Source of the DNA: Neisseria subflava | Lineage (GTDB): Bacteria; Pseudomonadota; Gammaproteobacteria; Burkholderiales; Neisseriaceae | NCBI RefSeq assembly: GCF_024205705.1 | Contig: NZ_CP073115.1 | Coordinates: 1,426,001 to 1,490,000, forward strand | Reading direction: 5' to 3' | Length of the DNA stretch: 64,000 nucleotides | In this document: piece after piece, positions 1 to 8,735 of the stretch | Position numbering within the stretch: position 1 is the first letter of the stretch | Layout of the letters: each line of letters begins with the position of its first letter | Notes under the pieces: generated by a model | The model's database searches: none | What the model saw: only the letters and a program-made list of their open reading frames with translations | What the model was told of the DNA's origin: nothing | Position numbers and translations under genes: made by a program

Positions 1-373
1 CGTTTGCCGTCATCTTTGGCAACAGGCGCACATTTGCATCCGCCGCACCAATCAGTGCAGAATGCGAGTACATCGCAATCACCATATCTTTGAATGCACG
101 GATAAAATCGGTTTTCTGCTTGGCAGAAAATTCACGCCATGGCGCACCAACCGCCAAAGCCGAAATACGCTCATAATCCAGATAACGGTTGGCATACTGC
201 TCAACCTGTTTCACACGTTGCGCTTCTGTCAAAGAAGTATTGCGTGCAATTTTCAACACAGCATCAATGTTCTGCTGCATCTGTTTTTGCGCAGGATGCG
301 TTTCCGCTGCCACATAAGGCGCGGCAATTACCATTGGTGCTGCCACAATCAAAGTCTGAAGAAAACGGTTCAT
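1..373 (-). CDS. mlaC: MlaC-type phospholipid-binding ABC transport protein (partial, runs off the window)
   Basis: Reads on the minus strand from ATG at 373 to the window edge, 124 codons with no stop. It opens with a signal peptide (MNRFLQTLIVAAPMVIAAPYVAAE) and continues with the Ttg2D/MlaC pattern: helical leader, then YANRYLDYERISALAVG and FIRAFKDMVIAMYSHSAL. MlaC proteins are periplasmic carriers that move phospholipid between the outer-membrane MlaA complex and the inner-membrane MlaFEDB transporter. Family assignment is from motif recognition. No other mla gene lies upstream in the window, so any partner genes must be downstream, beyond the left edge. About 60 percent of a typical MlaC is visible. 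Confidence 0.8.
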   Translation of the reverse strand, partial: MNRFLQTLIVAAPMVIAAPYVAAETHPAQKQMQQNIDAVLKIARNTSLTEAQRVKQVEQYANRYLDYERISALAVGAPWREFSAKQKTDFIRAFKDMVIAMYSHSALIGAADANVRLLPKMTAN

Positions 374-538
374 GACGATATCCATCCAAAATAAAACCGC
401 ATTTTAAAAACAATCTATTCCAAAAAACTTAATTCTTTGTAAAAGCTGACATGAGCAATGAAAAATCCTGCAATCAAATTTCAGACGGCCTGATAAAAAT
501 AAGATAACATGTGAACACTATTTTAAAAGGAAAAAGCC

Positions 539-754
539 ATGCCCTACGTCAACATCAAAGTAACCGGCGGCAGCGAAGCCCCGAGTGCAGAGCAAAAAGC
601 CGAATTAATCCGCGGAGTAACCGAATTACTCTCAAGCGTTCTCAATAAAAATCCCGAGACGACCGTCGTCGTCATCGACGAAATCGAGACGGACAACTGG
701 GGCATAGGCGGCAAAAGCGTGACGGTTCGCCGTTCCGAAGCGCGCAATAAGTAA
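539..754 (+). CDS. 4-oxalocrotonate tautomerase family protein
   Basis: A 71-residue protein, normal for the small 4-OT/DmpI/YdcE tautomerases that assemble as oligomers. It begins Met-Pro, and after removal of Met the exposed N-terminal Pro is the catalytic base of the family. The rest fits the beta-alpha-beta fold (PYVNIKVTGG, an amphipathic helix with EQKAELIRGVTELL, then TTVVVIDEIETDNWGIGG). The ATG follows an AAGGAAAAAG ribosome binding site. It stands alone between mlaC (divergent) and alaA. The physiological substrate cannot be told from sequence; the family includes enzymes acting on keto-enol tautomers of aromatic degradation products and orphan members. Confidence 0.9.
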   Translation: MPYVNIKVTGGSEAPSAEQKAELIRGVTELLSSVLNKNPETTVVVIDEIETDNWGIGGKSVTVRRSEARNK

Positions 755-838
755 GCTTTGACCGTCTGAAGCCCTTTTAATTTACCCACAAAAAGAGTAC
801 ATTTATCCCATTGTTAACAATTTTACGGAACACACATC

Positions 839-2053
839 ATGGAGAAATTCCCCAAATCATCCAAACTGGACCACGTTTGCTACGACATCCGCGGCCCGGT
901 TCACAAAAAAGCCCTGCAACTGGAAGAAGAAGGCAACAAAATCCTCAAGCTCAATATCGGCAATCCGGCTCCGTTCGGCTTTGAAGCACCTGATGAAATC
1001 TTGGTTGACGTCATCCGCAATCTGCCGACTTCTCAAGGCTATTGCGACTCCAAAGGCCTTTATTCCGCACGCAAAGCCATCGTCCACTACTACCAAACCA
1101 AAGGACTGCTCGACGTTACCGTCAACGACGTTTACATCGGCAACGGCGTCTCCGAATTGATTACCATGTCCATGCAGGCGCTGCTCAACGACGGCGACGA
1201 AATCCTGATTCCTGCACCGGACTATCCTTTGTGGACCGCCGCCGCAACACTGGCAGGCGGTACCGTCCGCCATTATCTATGCGACGAAGAAAACAACTGG
1301 TTCCCCAACCTGGCCGACATGGAAGCAAAAATTACACCTAAAACCAAAGCCATTGTCGTCATCAACCCCAACAACCCTACCGGCGCGGTGTACAGCAAAG
1401 AAATCCTGCTCGAAATCGCCGAACTGGCGCGTAAACACGGCCTGATTATTTTTGCCGACGAAATTTACGACAAAATTCTTTATGACGGTGCCGTACACCA
1501 TCATATTGCCGCCCTTGCTCCCGACTTGCTGACCATTACGTTTAACGGCCTTTCCAAAGCCTACCGCGTAGCCGGTTTCCGTCAAGGCTGGATGGTTCTC
1601 AACGGTCCGAAACATCATGCCAAGGGCTATATCGAAGGCCTCGATATGCTCTCCTCTATGCGCCTTTGTGCCACCACACCCATGCAACACGCCATTCAGA
1701 CGGCCTTAGGCGGATACCAAAGCATCAACGAATTCCTCCTTCCCGGCGGCCGCCTGCTCGAGCAACGCAACAAAGCATGGGAACTGGTCAACCAGATTCC
1801 GGGCATATCCTGCGTCAAACCCATGGGCGCATTGTATATGTTCCCCAAAATCGATACCGAAATGTACAGCATCCACGACGACATGAAATTCATCTACGAC
1901 TTACTCGTGCGTGAAAAAGTCCTGTTCGTCCAAGGCACAGGCTTCAACTGGATACGCCCCGACCACTTCCGTATCGTTACCCTGCCTCCCGTTCATCAAA
2001 TCGAAGAAGCCATGGGCAAACTCGAACGCTTCCTGCAAAACTACCGTCAATAA
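839..2053 (+). CDS. alaA: Alanine/valine aminotransferase AlaA (PLP-dependent)
   Basis: A 404-residue class I aminotransferase, nearly the same length as E. coli AlaA and matching it over long stretches that I recognise (SSKLDHVCYDIRGPV near the start, LNIGNPAPFGFEAPDE, GYCDSKGLYSARKAI). The PLP Schiff-base lysine is Lys240 in NGLSKAYRVAGFRQGW, and NPNNPTG (177-183) and ADEIYD (206-211) are the usual substrate and cofactor motifs. The enzyme makes alanine from pyruvate and glutamate in the cytoplasm. It is monocistronic: a DUS hairpin terminator follows the stop codon. The call is strong; only the exact amino acid preference is inferred from the family. Confidence 0.93.
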   Translation: MEKFPKSSKLDHVCYDIRGPVHKKALQLEEEGNKILKLNIGNPAPFGFEAPDEILVDVIRNLPTSQGYCDSKGLYSARKAIVHYYQTKGLLDVTVNDVYIGNGVSELITMSMQALLNDGDEILIPAPDYPLWTAAATLAGGTVRHYLCDEENNWFPNLADMEAKITPKTKAIVVINPNNPTGAVYSKEILLEIAELARKHGLIIFADEIYDKILYDGAVHHHIAALAPDLLTITFNGLSKAYRVAGFRQGWMVLNGPKHHAKGYIEGLDMLSSMRLCATTPMQHAIQTALGGYQSINEFLLPGGRLLEQRNKAWELVNQIPGISCVKPMGALYMFPKIDTEMYSIHDDMKFIYDLLVREKVLFVQGTGFNWIRPDHFRIVTLPPVHQIEEAMGKLERFLQNYRQ

Positions 2054-2065
2054 ACCTAAACAAAG

Positions 2066-2107
2066 AGGCCGTCTGAAAAAGCAAACCGCTGTTCAGACGG
2101 CCTTTTC
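2066..2107 (+). terminator. DUS inverted-pair terminator after alaA
   Basis: AGGCCGTCTGAA (2066-2077) and TTCAGACGGCCT (2092-2103) form a 12-bp stem with a 14-nt loop, followed by TTTT. It lies 13 nt after the alaA stop and ahead of the ssrA promoter. Confidence 0.8.
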
Positions 2108-2121
2108 AATCAATCGGCAAC

Positions 2122-2150
2122 TTGGCAAAGCACGCTGACATGCGTATAAT
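2122..2150 (+). promoter_or_regulatory. ssrA promoter (sigma-70 type)
   Basis: TTGGCA at 2122-2127 and a perfect TATAAT at 2145-2150 are separated by 17 bp, the ideal spacing. Transcription would start near 2157, a few bases before the mature tmRNA 5' end at 2166. This is the best consensus promoter I see in the window, as expected for an abundant stable RNA. Confidence 0.8.
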
Positions 2151-2165
2151 TGACTTTTCCTATCT

Positions 2166-2528
2166 GGGGGCGATCTTGGTTTCGACGGGGGTTGCAAAGC
2201 AGATGCGGGCATACCGGGGTCTCAGATTTCCCGTTAAACACTGAATTTAAATAGTCGCAAACGACGAAACTTACGCACTGGCCGCTTAAGGCCTGCCGTT
2301 GCAGCAGTTGGTCAATGGGCTGTGTAGCGCAAGCTACCGCAACGTCATTCTACATTGACTGGTTTTCTGTCGGGTTACTTGGCAGGAAACGAGATTTAAG
2401 GTAACTGGTTCTCTGAAGGCCTGTTGGTCGGCATGATGGGGACGAGATTCTAAATAGACACAACTAAGTATGTAGAACGCTCTGTAGAGGACTTTCGGAC
2501 GGGGGTTCGATTCCCCCCGCCTCCACCA
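2166..2528 (+). ncRNA. ssrA: tmRNA (transfer-messenger RNA)
   Basis: A 363-nt tmRNA that rescues stalled ribosomes together with SmpB (gene at 59008-59454). The 5' end GGGGGCG pairs with CGCCTCC just before the 3' CCA to form the acceptor stem with one G-U pair; the T-loop GGTTCGATTCC is present and CCA is encoded. The tag frame runs from the resume codon GCA at 2257 to TAA at 2287-2289 and encodes ANDETYALAA, the expected ALAA-ended degradation signal read by ClpXP and ClpA (clpA is also in this window). It has its own promoter and a strong terminator. Confidence 0.97.
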
Positions 2529-2533
2529 GATTT

Positions 2534-2573
2534 AAAGCGCAAACTTTTGATTTAAAAAGGTTTGCGCTTTTTT
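2534..2573 (+). terminator. ssrA intrinsic terminator
   Basis: AAAGCGCAAAC (2534-2544) pairs perfectly with GTTTGCGCTTT (2560-2570) and is followed by further T residues. It starts 5 nt after the tmRNA CCA end and is a DUS-independent terminator. Confidence 0.88.
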
Positions 2574-2694
2574 ATAAACTTAAACAGGCCGTCTGAAACT
2601 TTTAAGACGGCCTGTTTTTGTCTCAAATATCTGAGTGAAAAACTTTTTCTTTCGATACATTGCCAATAGTACTTTGCTTTAAAAAATTTCAGCC

Positions 2695-3480
2695 TTACAT
2701 TTTTCTATCTGATTTCATATTCATTTTACGATGCGGCCTAACCGTTACACTCAATGGCAGATGATCTGACAAATGTTGCCAGTCTTTACTGTTGTGAATT
2801 TCAGAATCGATGACATCAAGATTGCGCGTGTAAATGCGGTCGAGGCTTAGGATGGGCAGGCGCGAAGGGAAGGTTTTGGGGCGTTTGCCTGTATTATCGA
2901 CAAATACTTCGTTCAAATCTAATGCACTGCCCAGCTCACGCGCTGATTTCTGCCGCCAGTCATTAAAATCGCCGGCAATAATCAAAGGGCTTTCCGGACG
3001 AATGTACCGGCCAACGTAGTCGCTGATGGCTCGGTATTGTTTGAGGCGGTCTGGCTCGCGCAGATTGAGGTGGACGCACAGACACACCAGCGGATCTTCC
3101 CAACCTTCGGGCACGACCTCGCAATGCAACAGGCCGCGTTGTTCGAGTTTATTGACGCTGATGTTGAGGTTGTTTTCCGTTTTCAGCGGCAAGCGGCTGA
3201 GAATGGCGTTGCCGTGGTGTCGTTTGGGATACACGGCATTTTTACCATAGCTGCGATGATAATCGAGGCTGTCGCCGATGATGTCGTAATGCGGCGCATC
3301 GGGGAAGTCGGTACGGCGGCTTCTGTTGAGATGTTGTCCTTGGACTTCTTGTAAAAACAAAACGTCCGAACCCAATGTACCCAGCGCGTCAGCCATACGG
3401 TTGACCTGCACTTTGCGGTTGAGCGCAGACATGCCTTTGTGCATATTGTAGGAAGTAATGGTAACTGGACGGGGAGACAT
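2695..3480 (-). CDS. Endonuclease/exonuclease/phosphatase (EEP) family protein, YbhP-like
   Basis: A 261-residue protein of the DNase I-like EEP fold. The metal and catalytic signatures are in order: SYNMHKG near residue 10, FLQEVQG around 43, IIAGDFNDW around 166, SLDRIYTRN around 213 and the C-terminal SDHLPLSV. There is no signal peptide, so it probably acts in the cytoplasm. The family hydrolyses phosphodiesters in nucleic acids, phospholipids or small molecules; the substrate here cannot be told. The extreme C-terminus is basic (RPHRKMNMKSDRKM). It is transcribed alone on the minus strand. Confidence 0.8.
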   Translation of the reverse strand: MSPRPVTITSYNMHKGMSALNRKVQVNRMADALGTLGSDVLFLQEVQGQHLNRSRRTDFPDAPHYDIIGDSLDYHRSYGKNAVYPKRHHGNAILSRLPLKTENNLNISVNKLEQRGLLHCEVVPEGWEDPLVCLCVHLNLREPDRLKQYRAISDYVGRYIRPESPLIIAGDFNDWRQKSARELGSALDLNEVFVDNTGKRPKTFPSRLPILSLDRIYTRNLDVIDSEIHNSKDWQHLSDHLPLSVTVRPHRKMNMKSDRKM

Positions 3481-3567
3481 GATGTGTAATGAAGCGGTTT
3501 ATTTGTTTCAGTATAGCACCGGAGCGTGTGGTTTTACGGAAATTTTGGTTATACTTGTTTAAAGAAT

Positions 3568-3607
3568 AAAACGGCGTTTTGACAGGGAATTTCCCAATCA
3601 AAACGCC
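3568..3607 (-). terminator. Intrinsic terminator after the TonB-like gene
   Basis: GGCGTTTTGA (3573-3582) and TCAAAACGCC (3598-3607) form a perfect 10-bp stem, with an extra GGGAA/TTCCC pairing inside the loop. Read on the minus strand the stem is followed by a T-rich stretch, fitting termination of the gene ending at 3638. Confidence 0.7.
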
Positions 3608-3637
3608 TTCTGTTTTTCAGACGGCCTTGCGTCCGAA

Positions 3638-3952
3638 TCAGTTGTTGATTACTTCAACATTGGTTTCAAAAGTAACGGCGTGCTGATATTTAGATGCAGT
3701 TTTACGTTTCGGATAAGGATATTTGGAAACGCTTTTCACTGCGCGTTCGTCCATTTCAGGATTGCCGCTGGATTGAATGATATTCACGCGGTCAACATTG
3801 CCGGCAGGAGTTGTGAAGACATCCATCAAAACGGTTTTAACGCTGCCATTTTGCGCTTTCATGGCTTCCAAGGTTTCGGTATCGGCTGCTTCTGCGGTAC
3901 CGAATACAGCGGCAAACAACAGGGCTGAGGCGAGGAGTTTAGTCGTTTTCAT
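3638..3952 (-). CDS. Secreted TonB C-terminal-domain-like protein
   Basis: A 104-residue protein with a clear signal peptide (MKTTKLLASALLFAAVFG, cleavage after AEA) and a mature part of about 80 residues that resembles the TonB C-terminal fold: VLMDVFTTPAGNVDRVNIIQSSG, MDERAVKSVSKYPYP, and a closing beta strand. It has no membrane anchor, no proline-rich spacer and no ExbB/ExbD neighbours, so it is not a working energy transducer by itself. It may be a free periplasmic TonB-like domain. Family assignment is by pattern and moderately secure; function is unknown. Confidence 0.6.
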   Translation of the reverse strand: MKTTKLLASALLFAAVFGTAEAADTETLEAMKAQNGSVKTVLMDVFTTPAGNVDRVNIIQSSGNPEMDERAVKSVSKYPYPKRKTASKYQHAVTFETNVEVINN

Positions 3953-4011
3953 GTTTTAGTCCTTATTAGGGTTGTGGTTAGATTAAATATTTCAGACGGC
4001 CTGATTCGTCG

Positions 4012-4680
4012 TTATTTGAAATTCAAAATCGGCCAACCTTTTGCTTTGGCTTCTTTTTCCAGCTCTGCATCCGGATTGACGGCGACAGGTTCGTTCACGA
4101 TACGCAGCAACGGCAAATCGTTTTTGGAGTCGCTGTAAAAATAAACCTTACCGTAGCTTTCAAAGGTCTCGCCTCGCTCGGCAAGCCATTGGTTCAATCG
4201 GGTAATTTTGCCTTCTTTCAGGCTGGGCGTACCGACATAGTTGCCGGTATATCGGCCGTCTTCGCCGGTTTCAAGCTGTGTACCGATAATGTTGTGAATA
4301 CCGAAAAGATGACAGATCGGGGTAATGATGAACTCGTTGGTCGAAGAAATAACCAACATTTCATCGCCCGCCATTTGATGGCTTTGCACCAACATACGCT
4401 GCATCGGAGAAATGTGCGGAACAATATATTCGGCCATAAACTCGCGATGAAACTCAGCCAATTCTTCCTTGCTGAAACGGGCTAAAGGTGCGAGATGGAA
4501 TTTGAGGAAGGCATCGATATCAAGACAACCGTTTTGATAGTCTTGGTAGAACTTTTCATTTTGCGCCTCGGTTTCAGCCGCATCGACTATGCCTTTTTTA
4601 ATCAGGTATTGCGGCCAAGAGTGATCCGAATCGGTATTGATTAAGGTATTGTCGAGGTCGAAAATGGCAAGGTTTTTCAT
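4012..4680 (-). CDS. HAD-superfamily phosphatase (HAD-IB, SerB-like)
   Basis: A 222-residue HAD hydrolase. Motif I is DLDNTLINTD near the start with nucleophile Asp8 and acid/base Asp10; motif II is the ISSTNEF segment; motif IV is DSKNDLPLL near residue 190. The large helical cap between motifs I and II is typical of the IB subfamily, which includes phosphoserine phosphatases and glycerophosphate-type phosphatases. The reading frame is open further upstream, but the ATG at 4680 is preferred because it begins directly at the conserved MKNLAIFDLDN and overlaps the hda stop as ATGA, indicating translational coupling. Substrate unknown. Confidence 0.82.
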   Translation of the reverse strand: MKNLAIFDLDNTLINTDSDHSWPQYLIKKGIVDAAETEAQNEKFYQDYQNGCLDIDAFLKFHLAPLARFSKEELAEFHREFMAEYIVPHISPMQRMLVQSHQMAGDEMLVISSTNEFIITPICHLFGIHNIIGTQLETGEDGRYTGNYVGTPSLKEGKITRLNQWLAERGETFESYGKVYFYSDSKNDLPLLRIVNEPVAVNPDAELEKEAKAKGWPILNFK

Positions 4681-5345
4681 TGGGTTTCCTGTTGTTTTAA
4701 AAGCTGGCGCAAAAGCGGCAAAGTAATGCGCTTGCCCATCATAACGGCGTAGTTGTCGAGGGTATCGAGCATTTGCATCAGGCTGTCCATATCGCGCCGC
4801 CAATGGTTCAGCAGGTATTCGAAAATTTCCGGATCGATGGTTACCTGACGGGCAGCCGCCATGCTGACGAGCGCATCGATTTTTTCCCGGTCGGTCAACG
4901 GTTTGACTTCGTAAACCAAGCAATACGCCATGCGTGTGCGCAGGTCTTCGCGGATAACGAGTTGCTGCGGCGTATATTCGGAACTCAAAAGCAAAAAGCC
5001 TTTGCCGCTGTTGCGGAAGCGGTTGAATATGGCAAACAGTAAAGCCTGTTCTTCATTATTAAGCTTTTCGATTTGGTCAATGGCAAGATATTCCGCATCC
5101 AATGCGGCTTCTGTCAGCGGCGTGGCGGCGGCATCAATATAGAGGGCATTTCGTCCGGCATCGAGCGCCTGTGCGACCCATGCCTGCAAGAGATGGCTTT
5201 TGCCTGCGCCCTCTTCGCCCCAAACATAGATAAATTGCCCATGTTTGTGCTGCAACACATACACCAGCTCGGCATTTTCTGTTCCCAGAAATTTGTCGAA
5301 GCCTGGATAATCATGGCTGGCAAAATCGAAGATGAGCTGGTTCAC
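4677..5345 (-). CDS. hda: DnaA regulatory inactivator Hda
   Basis: A 222-residue AAA+ protein related to the DnaA ATPase domain, with Walker A GEEGAGKS at 43-50, a Walker B-like LAIDQIEKL, and box VII/sensor regions (VIREDLRTRMAYCLVYEV). It starts QLIFDF, matching the N-terminal motif by which Hda binds the beta sliding clamp. In other bacteria clamp-bound Hda stimulates DnaA-ATP hydrolysis and so limits re-initiation. The start codon is GTG. It overlaps the HAD phosphatase gene by 4 nt (ATGA). No DnaA domain IV DNA-binding region is present, which separates it from DnaA. Confidence 0.88.
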   Translation of the reverse strand: MNQLIFDFASHDYPGFDKFLGTENAELVYVLQHKHGQFIYVWGEEGAGKSHLLQAWVAQALDAGRNALYIDAAATPLTEAALDAEYLAIDQIEKLNNEEQALLFAIFNRFRNSGKGFLLLSSEYTPQQLVIREDLRTRMAYCLVYEVKPLTDREKIDALVSMAAARQVTIDPEIFEYLLNHWRRDMDSLMQMLDTLDNYAVMMGKRITLPLLRQLLKQQETQ

Positions 5346-5574
5346 AAAGGCGCACCGGTTAGGTTGAAATCGGCTTTATTTTACGTTGTTTTGCCGTCCA
5401 CCATCAAGGATAAAGGCCGTCTGAAGCCTATACCTGCAACATATCTGCACTTCTAAACATATCTTGATGCGCTTACGGCATTGGTTTTATTCCGCTTTGG
5501 TTTTACAATGTCGAACTTCTCGCCGAAACATTTGTCTGTTCTTTTTCAGACGGCCTTTTTATTTGGGAACCCTA

Positions 5575-6213
5575 GTGATTTCTACCATTATCGATTTCAT
5601 CCTCCATATCGACCAACACCTTGTCCACCTTTCCGACCAATACGGCCCGTGGATTTACGCGATTTTGTTTATTGTGATTTTCTGCGAAACCGGTTTGGTC
5701 GTAACGCCATTTTTACCCGGTGACTCGCTGCTGTTTGCCGCCGGCGGTATTGCGGCCATCGGCGGTATGAACATCCACGTCATGGTATTGCTGCTCTTAG
5801 CGGCCGCCATTTTAGGCGATGCGGCCAATTTCATGATCGGCAAGTATTTTGGACAAAAACTGTTTGCCAATCCTGATTCCAAAATTTTCCGCCGTTCGTA
5901 TTTGGAAAAAACCCATGCGTTCTATGAAAAACACGGAGGCAAAACCATCATCATTGCCCGCTTTGTGCCGATTGTGCGGACGTTTGCACCATTTGTCGCA
6001 GGCATGGGCGATATGCACTACGGCACGTTTATCCGTTACAACATTATCGGCGCGGTGTTGTGGGTATTGTCGTTTTCCTATGCAGGCTACTTCTTCGCCA
6101 ATATCCCCGTCGTCAAAAACAATTTGGGCTTAGTCATGGCGGCAATCATCGTAATTTCGATTTTACCTGCGGTAGTCGAAGTCATCCGTGCCAAACTTAA
6201 CGCCAAAAAATAA
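5575..6213 (+). CDS. DedA family membrane protein
   Basis: The frame is open from 5464, but the first segment contains a DUS (around 5547-5558) and reads poorly; I choose the GTG at 5575, preceded by a GGGAA site 6 nt upstream, giving 212 residues, the normal DedA length. Several hydrophobic segments are evident, with the family signatures CETGLVVTPFLPGDSLLFAAGG and ARFVPIVRTFAPFVAGMG. DedA (SNARE-associated/VTT) proteins are inner-membrane lipid scramblase or undecaprenyl-phosphate carrier proteins needed for membrane homeostasis. It precedes the peptidoglycan O-acetylation operon by 46 bp and may be co-transcribed with it. A start at 5464 is possible but less likely. Confidence 0.85.
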   Translation: MISTIIDFILHIDQHLVHLSDQYGPWIYAILFIVIFCETGLVVTPFLPGDSLLFAAGGIAAIGGMNIHVMVLLLLAAAILGDAANFMIGKYFGQKLFANPDSKIFRRSYLEKTHAFYEKHGGKTIIIARFVPIVRTFAPFVAGMGDMHYGTFIRYNIIGAVLWVLSFSYAGYFFANIPVVKNNLGLVMAAIIVISILPAVVEVIRAKLNAKK

Positions 6214-6259
6214 CAATCAATCGAAAAGTTTGAAAGTTTAAACACATCAAGGAATTGTC

Positions 6260-7696
6260 ATGCCGTTGCTGTCTATTGAGTTTGCGGTATTCTTTATCGC
6301 ATTTTTGCCGTTGTACTGGGCATTTGCACGTTTGCCGCAAGTTCAAAACGTTTTACTTTTGGTTGCAGGACTGGGCTGGCTTTACCGTATCGACCCTATT
6401 TTTGCCGCGCTGATTTTGGTTTACTCGTCTGTGGTTTACCTGGTCAGCGTGCTGATGTTTTCTGAAAACGAGAATATCCGCAAATTTTGGCTGGGTTGCG
6501 GTATTTCGGCAGCATTGACTGTTTTGTGTTTCTTCAAATATTTCGACTTTTTCCGCCCGATTATTCAGCAATATACGGGGCAAAGCGCCGTCATCGACAT
6601 CCTTTTGCCTTTGGGTTTGTCTTATTACACTTTCCAATCGCTGGCTTACTTGGTGTATTGCTACCGCGAGCCTAAGGGAGACCGTTTTGAATGGCACGAG
6701 CTCCTACTGCATTTGAGCTTCTTCCCCACCATCACATCCGGCCCGATTATCCGTGCAGCCGCTTTTAAAAGCATAGACGGCGAACAAGCGGGCGCATTGA
6801 CGCAAATCCGCACCAAACAGGCGCGCCAGCTGATTTATCCAGCGTTGGCGGTCGGCCTGATTGTGTTGGGCGTTGCAAAAAAATGGTGGCTTGCCGGCGT
6901 ATTGGCGGAAGGCTGGGTATCGCCTGTTTTTGAAAATCCGGCCCAATTCGACGGCTGGGGCGTGTTGTCTGCGATTTATGGCTACACCTTCCAACTCTTT
7001 TTCGACTTTTCCGGTTACTCGGATTTGGTCATCGGCTTGGCCATGCTGCTCGGCTTCCAACTGCCGAAAAACTTTGCCGCGCCGCTTCGCGCCATCAACA
7101 TCCGCGACTTCTGGGACAGATGGCACATCAGCCTGTCCACTTGGATTCGCGACTATATCTATATTCCTTTGGGCGGCAGCAAAAAAGGCTTCGGTCGCAC
7201 CCAGCTCAATCTGATGATTGCCATGTTGCTTTCCGGCATTTGGCATGGCTACGGCTGGAGCTTTTTGATTTGGGGTGCGCTGCACGGTGCGGCGTTGGTG
7301 TTCCTTAACTGCGGCGATAAAATCGTCGGCCGCAATGCCTTAGGCCGTCTGAAAATCGGCAAACCGCTTGCCTGGCTGTTTACCTTCCATTTCGTTTGTT
7401 TCGCTTTTGTCGTCTTCAACAGCGCAACGCTTGCCGATACGGAAATGCTGTTCAGCGCCTTATTTGCCAATGATAAAGGTTGGAACGCGCCTCTGCCGAC
7501 CGACCTCATGTTGCTGGGTGCATTTGCGATGATGCTTTTGCTATACCCGTATTTACTCCGCTTATTTGAAGCATCGATAAAAGGCTTGGACAAACTGCCT
7601 GCATGGCTGTGGTTTATCCCCATCACGCTTATCCTCGCACTGATTATCGTCTTCGCCCCGTCCGGCATTCCCGGCTTTATTTATGCCAACTTCTAA
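6260..7696 (+). CDS. patA: Peptidoglycan O-acetyltransferase PatA (MBOAT)
   Basis: A 478-residue polytopic membrane protein of the MBOAT/AlgI family. The conserved core is visible: LPLGLSYYTFQSLAYLVYCYR, SFFPTITSGPIIRA, FWDRWHISLSTWIRDYIYIPLGG, and the catalytic His in SGIWHGYGWSFLIWG near residue 328. PatA moves acetyl groups across the inner membrane and hands them to PatB for the 6-OH of MurNAc, conferring lysozyme resistance. The order patA-patB-ape1 matches the pathogenic Neisseria locus (also named pacA). patB starts 11 nt after its stop with its own AAGGAG site. Confidence 0.9.
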   Translation: MPLLSIEFAVFFIAFLPLYWAFARLPQVQNVLLLVAGLGWLYRIDPIFAALILVYSSVVYLVSVLMFSENENIRKFWLGCGISAALTVLCFFKYFDFFRPIIQQYTGQSAVIDILLPLGLSYYTFQSLAYLVYCYREPKGDRFEWHELLLHLSFFPTITSGPIIRAAAFKSIDGEQAGALTQIRTKQARQLIYPALAVGLIVLGVAKKWWLAGVLAEGWVSPVFENPAQFDGWGVLSAIYGYTFQLFFDFSGYSDLVIGLAMLLGFQLPKNFAAPLRAINIRDFWDRWHISLSTWIRDYIYIPLGGSKKGFGRTQLNLMIAMLLSGIWHGYGWSFLIWGALHGAALVFLNCGDKIVGRNALGRLKIGKPLAWLFTFHFVCFAFVVFNSATLADTEMLFSALFANDKGWNAPLPTDLMLLGAFAMMLLLYPYLLRLFEASIKGLDKLPAWLWFIPITLILALIIVFAPSGIPGFIYANF

Positions 7697-7706
7697 GGAG
7701 CAAAAC

Positions 7707-8735
7707 ATGAAACGCTTTATCTCCCTGTTTGTTTCGATTCTGCTCAGTGCGGTTGCGCTGACGTGGTTTGCCCAAAACTCCATCAATGCCTATTGGCAGC
7801 AGACCTATCATGAAAACAGTCCGCTTGAGCCTTTATCCGAATATGCTTGGTGGCGTATCGGTGCGGATTGGCAACAAAAAGCCTACGAATTTTCAGACGG
7901 CCTGAAAGCCTCGCTGGAAACAGAAGACGCTTTAGCTTCGGAAGACTCTGGCATTGAAACAACAAGGCTGTCTGAAAATACGGAAAACATTGAAGTATCG
8001 GACAATCAAAAAGACTCTGCTGCTTCCGATGCGGCTAACAATACGGATACCGCCGCCAGCGAGCCAAGCAATCAGGCTGATCAGTCGGCAACGCAGGTCG
8101 TGTTGAAAAAAGGCAATAAAGTTTTCTTTGCCGGCGACTCGCTGATGCAGGGCGTTGCACCTTTCGTACAAAAGCACCTCAAGCAAGAATATGGCGTACA
8201 ATCGGTCAACCTCAGCAAACAAAGCACCGGTTTGTCCTACCCCAACTTCTTCGACTGGCCGAAAACCATCGAACAAACTTTGCAAAAAGAACCCGACATC
8301 CGCGTTTTGGTTGTATTCTTAGGCCCTAACGACCCTTGGGATTTCCCGATGGGTAAAAAATACCTGAAGTTCGCCTCCCCCGAATGGGAGGCAGAATACC
8401 TCAACCGCGTCCGCCGTATTCTTGATGCAGCCTCCACACATGATGTCCAAGTCATTTGGCTGGGCATTCCTTACATGAAAAAAGCCAAGCTCAACGAACA
8501 GATGCGCTACCTCGACAAAATCCTGTCGGGTACGGTGTCGCCTCAAGCCATTTGGCTGCCGACCGACAAACTGTTGAGCAATGGCGCAGAAGAATATGCC
8601 GACTCTGTCAAAGTAGATGGAAAAATCATCCGTTACCGCAGTAAGGACGGCATTCACTTTTCCGCAGAAGGCCAAAAGCTATTGGCCGGAAAAATTATGG
8701 AAAAAATTAATTTTACACACGATACACAACCATGA
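7707..8735 (+). CDS. patB: Peptidoglycan O-acetyltransferase PatB (SGNH)
   Basis: Start chosen at ATG 7707, after AAGGAG at 7695-7700 (6-nt spacing); this gives 342 residues beginning MKRFISLFVSILLSAVAL, an N-terminal membrane anchor. Residues 65-130 are a Ser/Asp/Glu-rich, low-complexity linker containing a DUS read as FSDGLK. The SGNH domain follows, with nucleophile Ser145 in GDSLMQG and Asp314/His317 in DGIHFSAEG. The enzyme transfers acetyl to peptidoglycan MurNAc in the periplasm. Its stop overlaps the ape1 start (ATGA), so the two are translationally coupled. The acidic linker is the least conserved part. Confidence 0.88.
   Translation: MKRFISLFVSILLSAVALTWFAQNSINAYWQQTYHENSPLEPLSEYAWWRIGADWQQKAYEFSDGLKASLETEDALASEDSGIETTRLSENTENIEVSDNQKDSAASDAANNTDTAASEPSNQADQSATQVVLKKGNKVFFAGDSLMQGVAPFVQKHLKQEYGVQSVNLSKQSTGLSYPNFFDWPKTIEQTLQKEPDIRVLVVFLGPNDPWDFPMGKKYLKFASPEWEAEYLNRVRRILDAASTHDVQVIWLGIPYMKKAKLNEQMRYLDKILSGTVSPQAIWLPTDKLLSNGAEEYADSVKVDGKIIRYRSKDGIHFSAEGQKLLAGKIMEKINFTHDTQP

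Noticed and set aside
3389..3601. 70-residue minus-strand frame overlapping the 5' end of the EEP phosphodiesterase
   Set aside because: Out-of-frame overlap, no ribosome binding site, no family features.
4683..4923. N-terminal extension of the HAD phosphatase frame
   Set aside because: It lies within hda in another frame and is not conserved; the ATG at 4680 fits the family start and the ATGA overlap.
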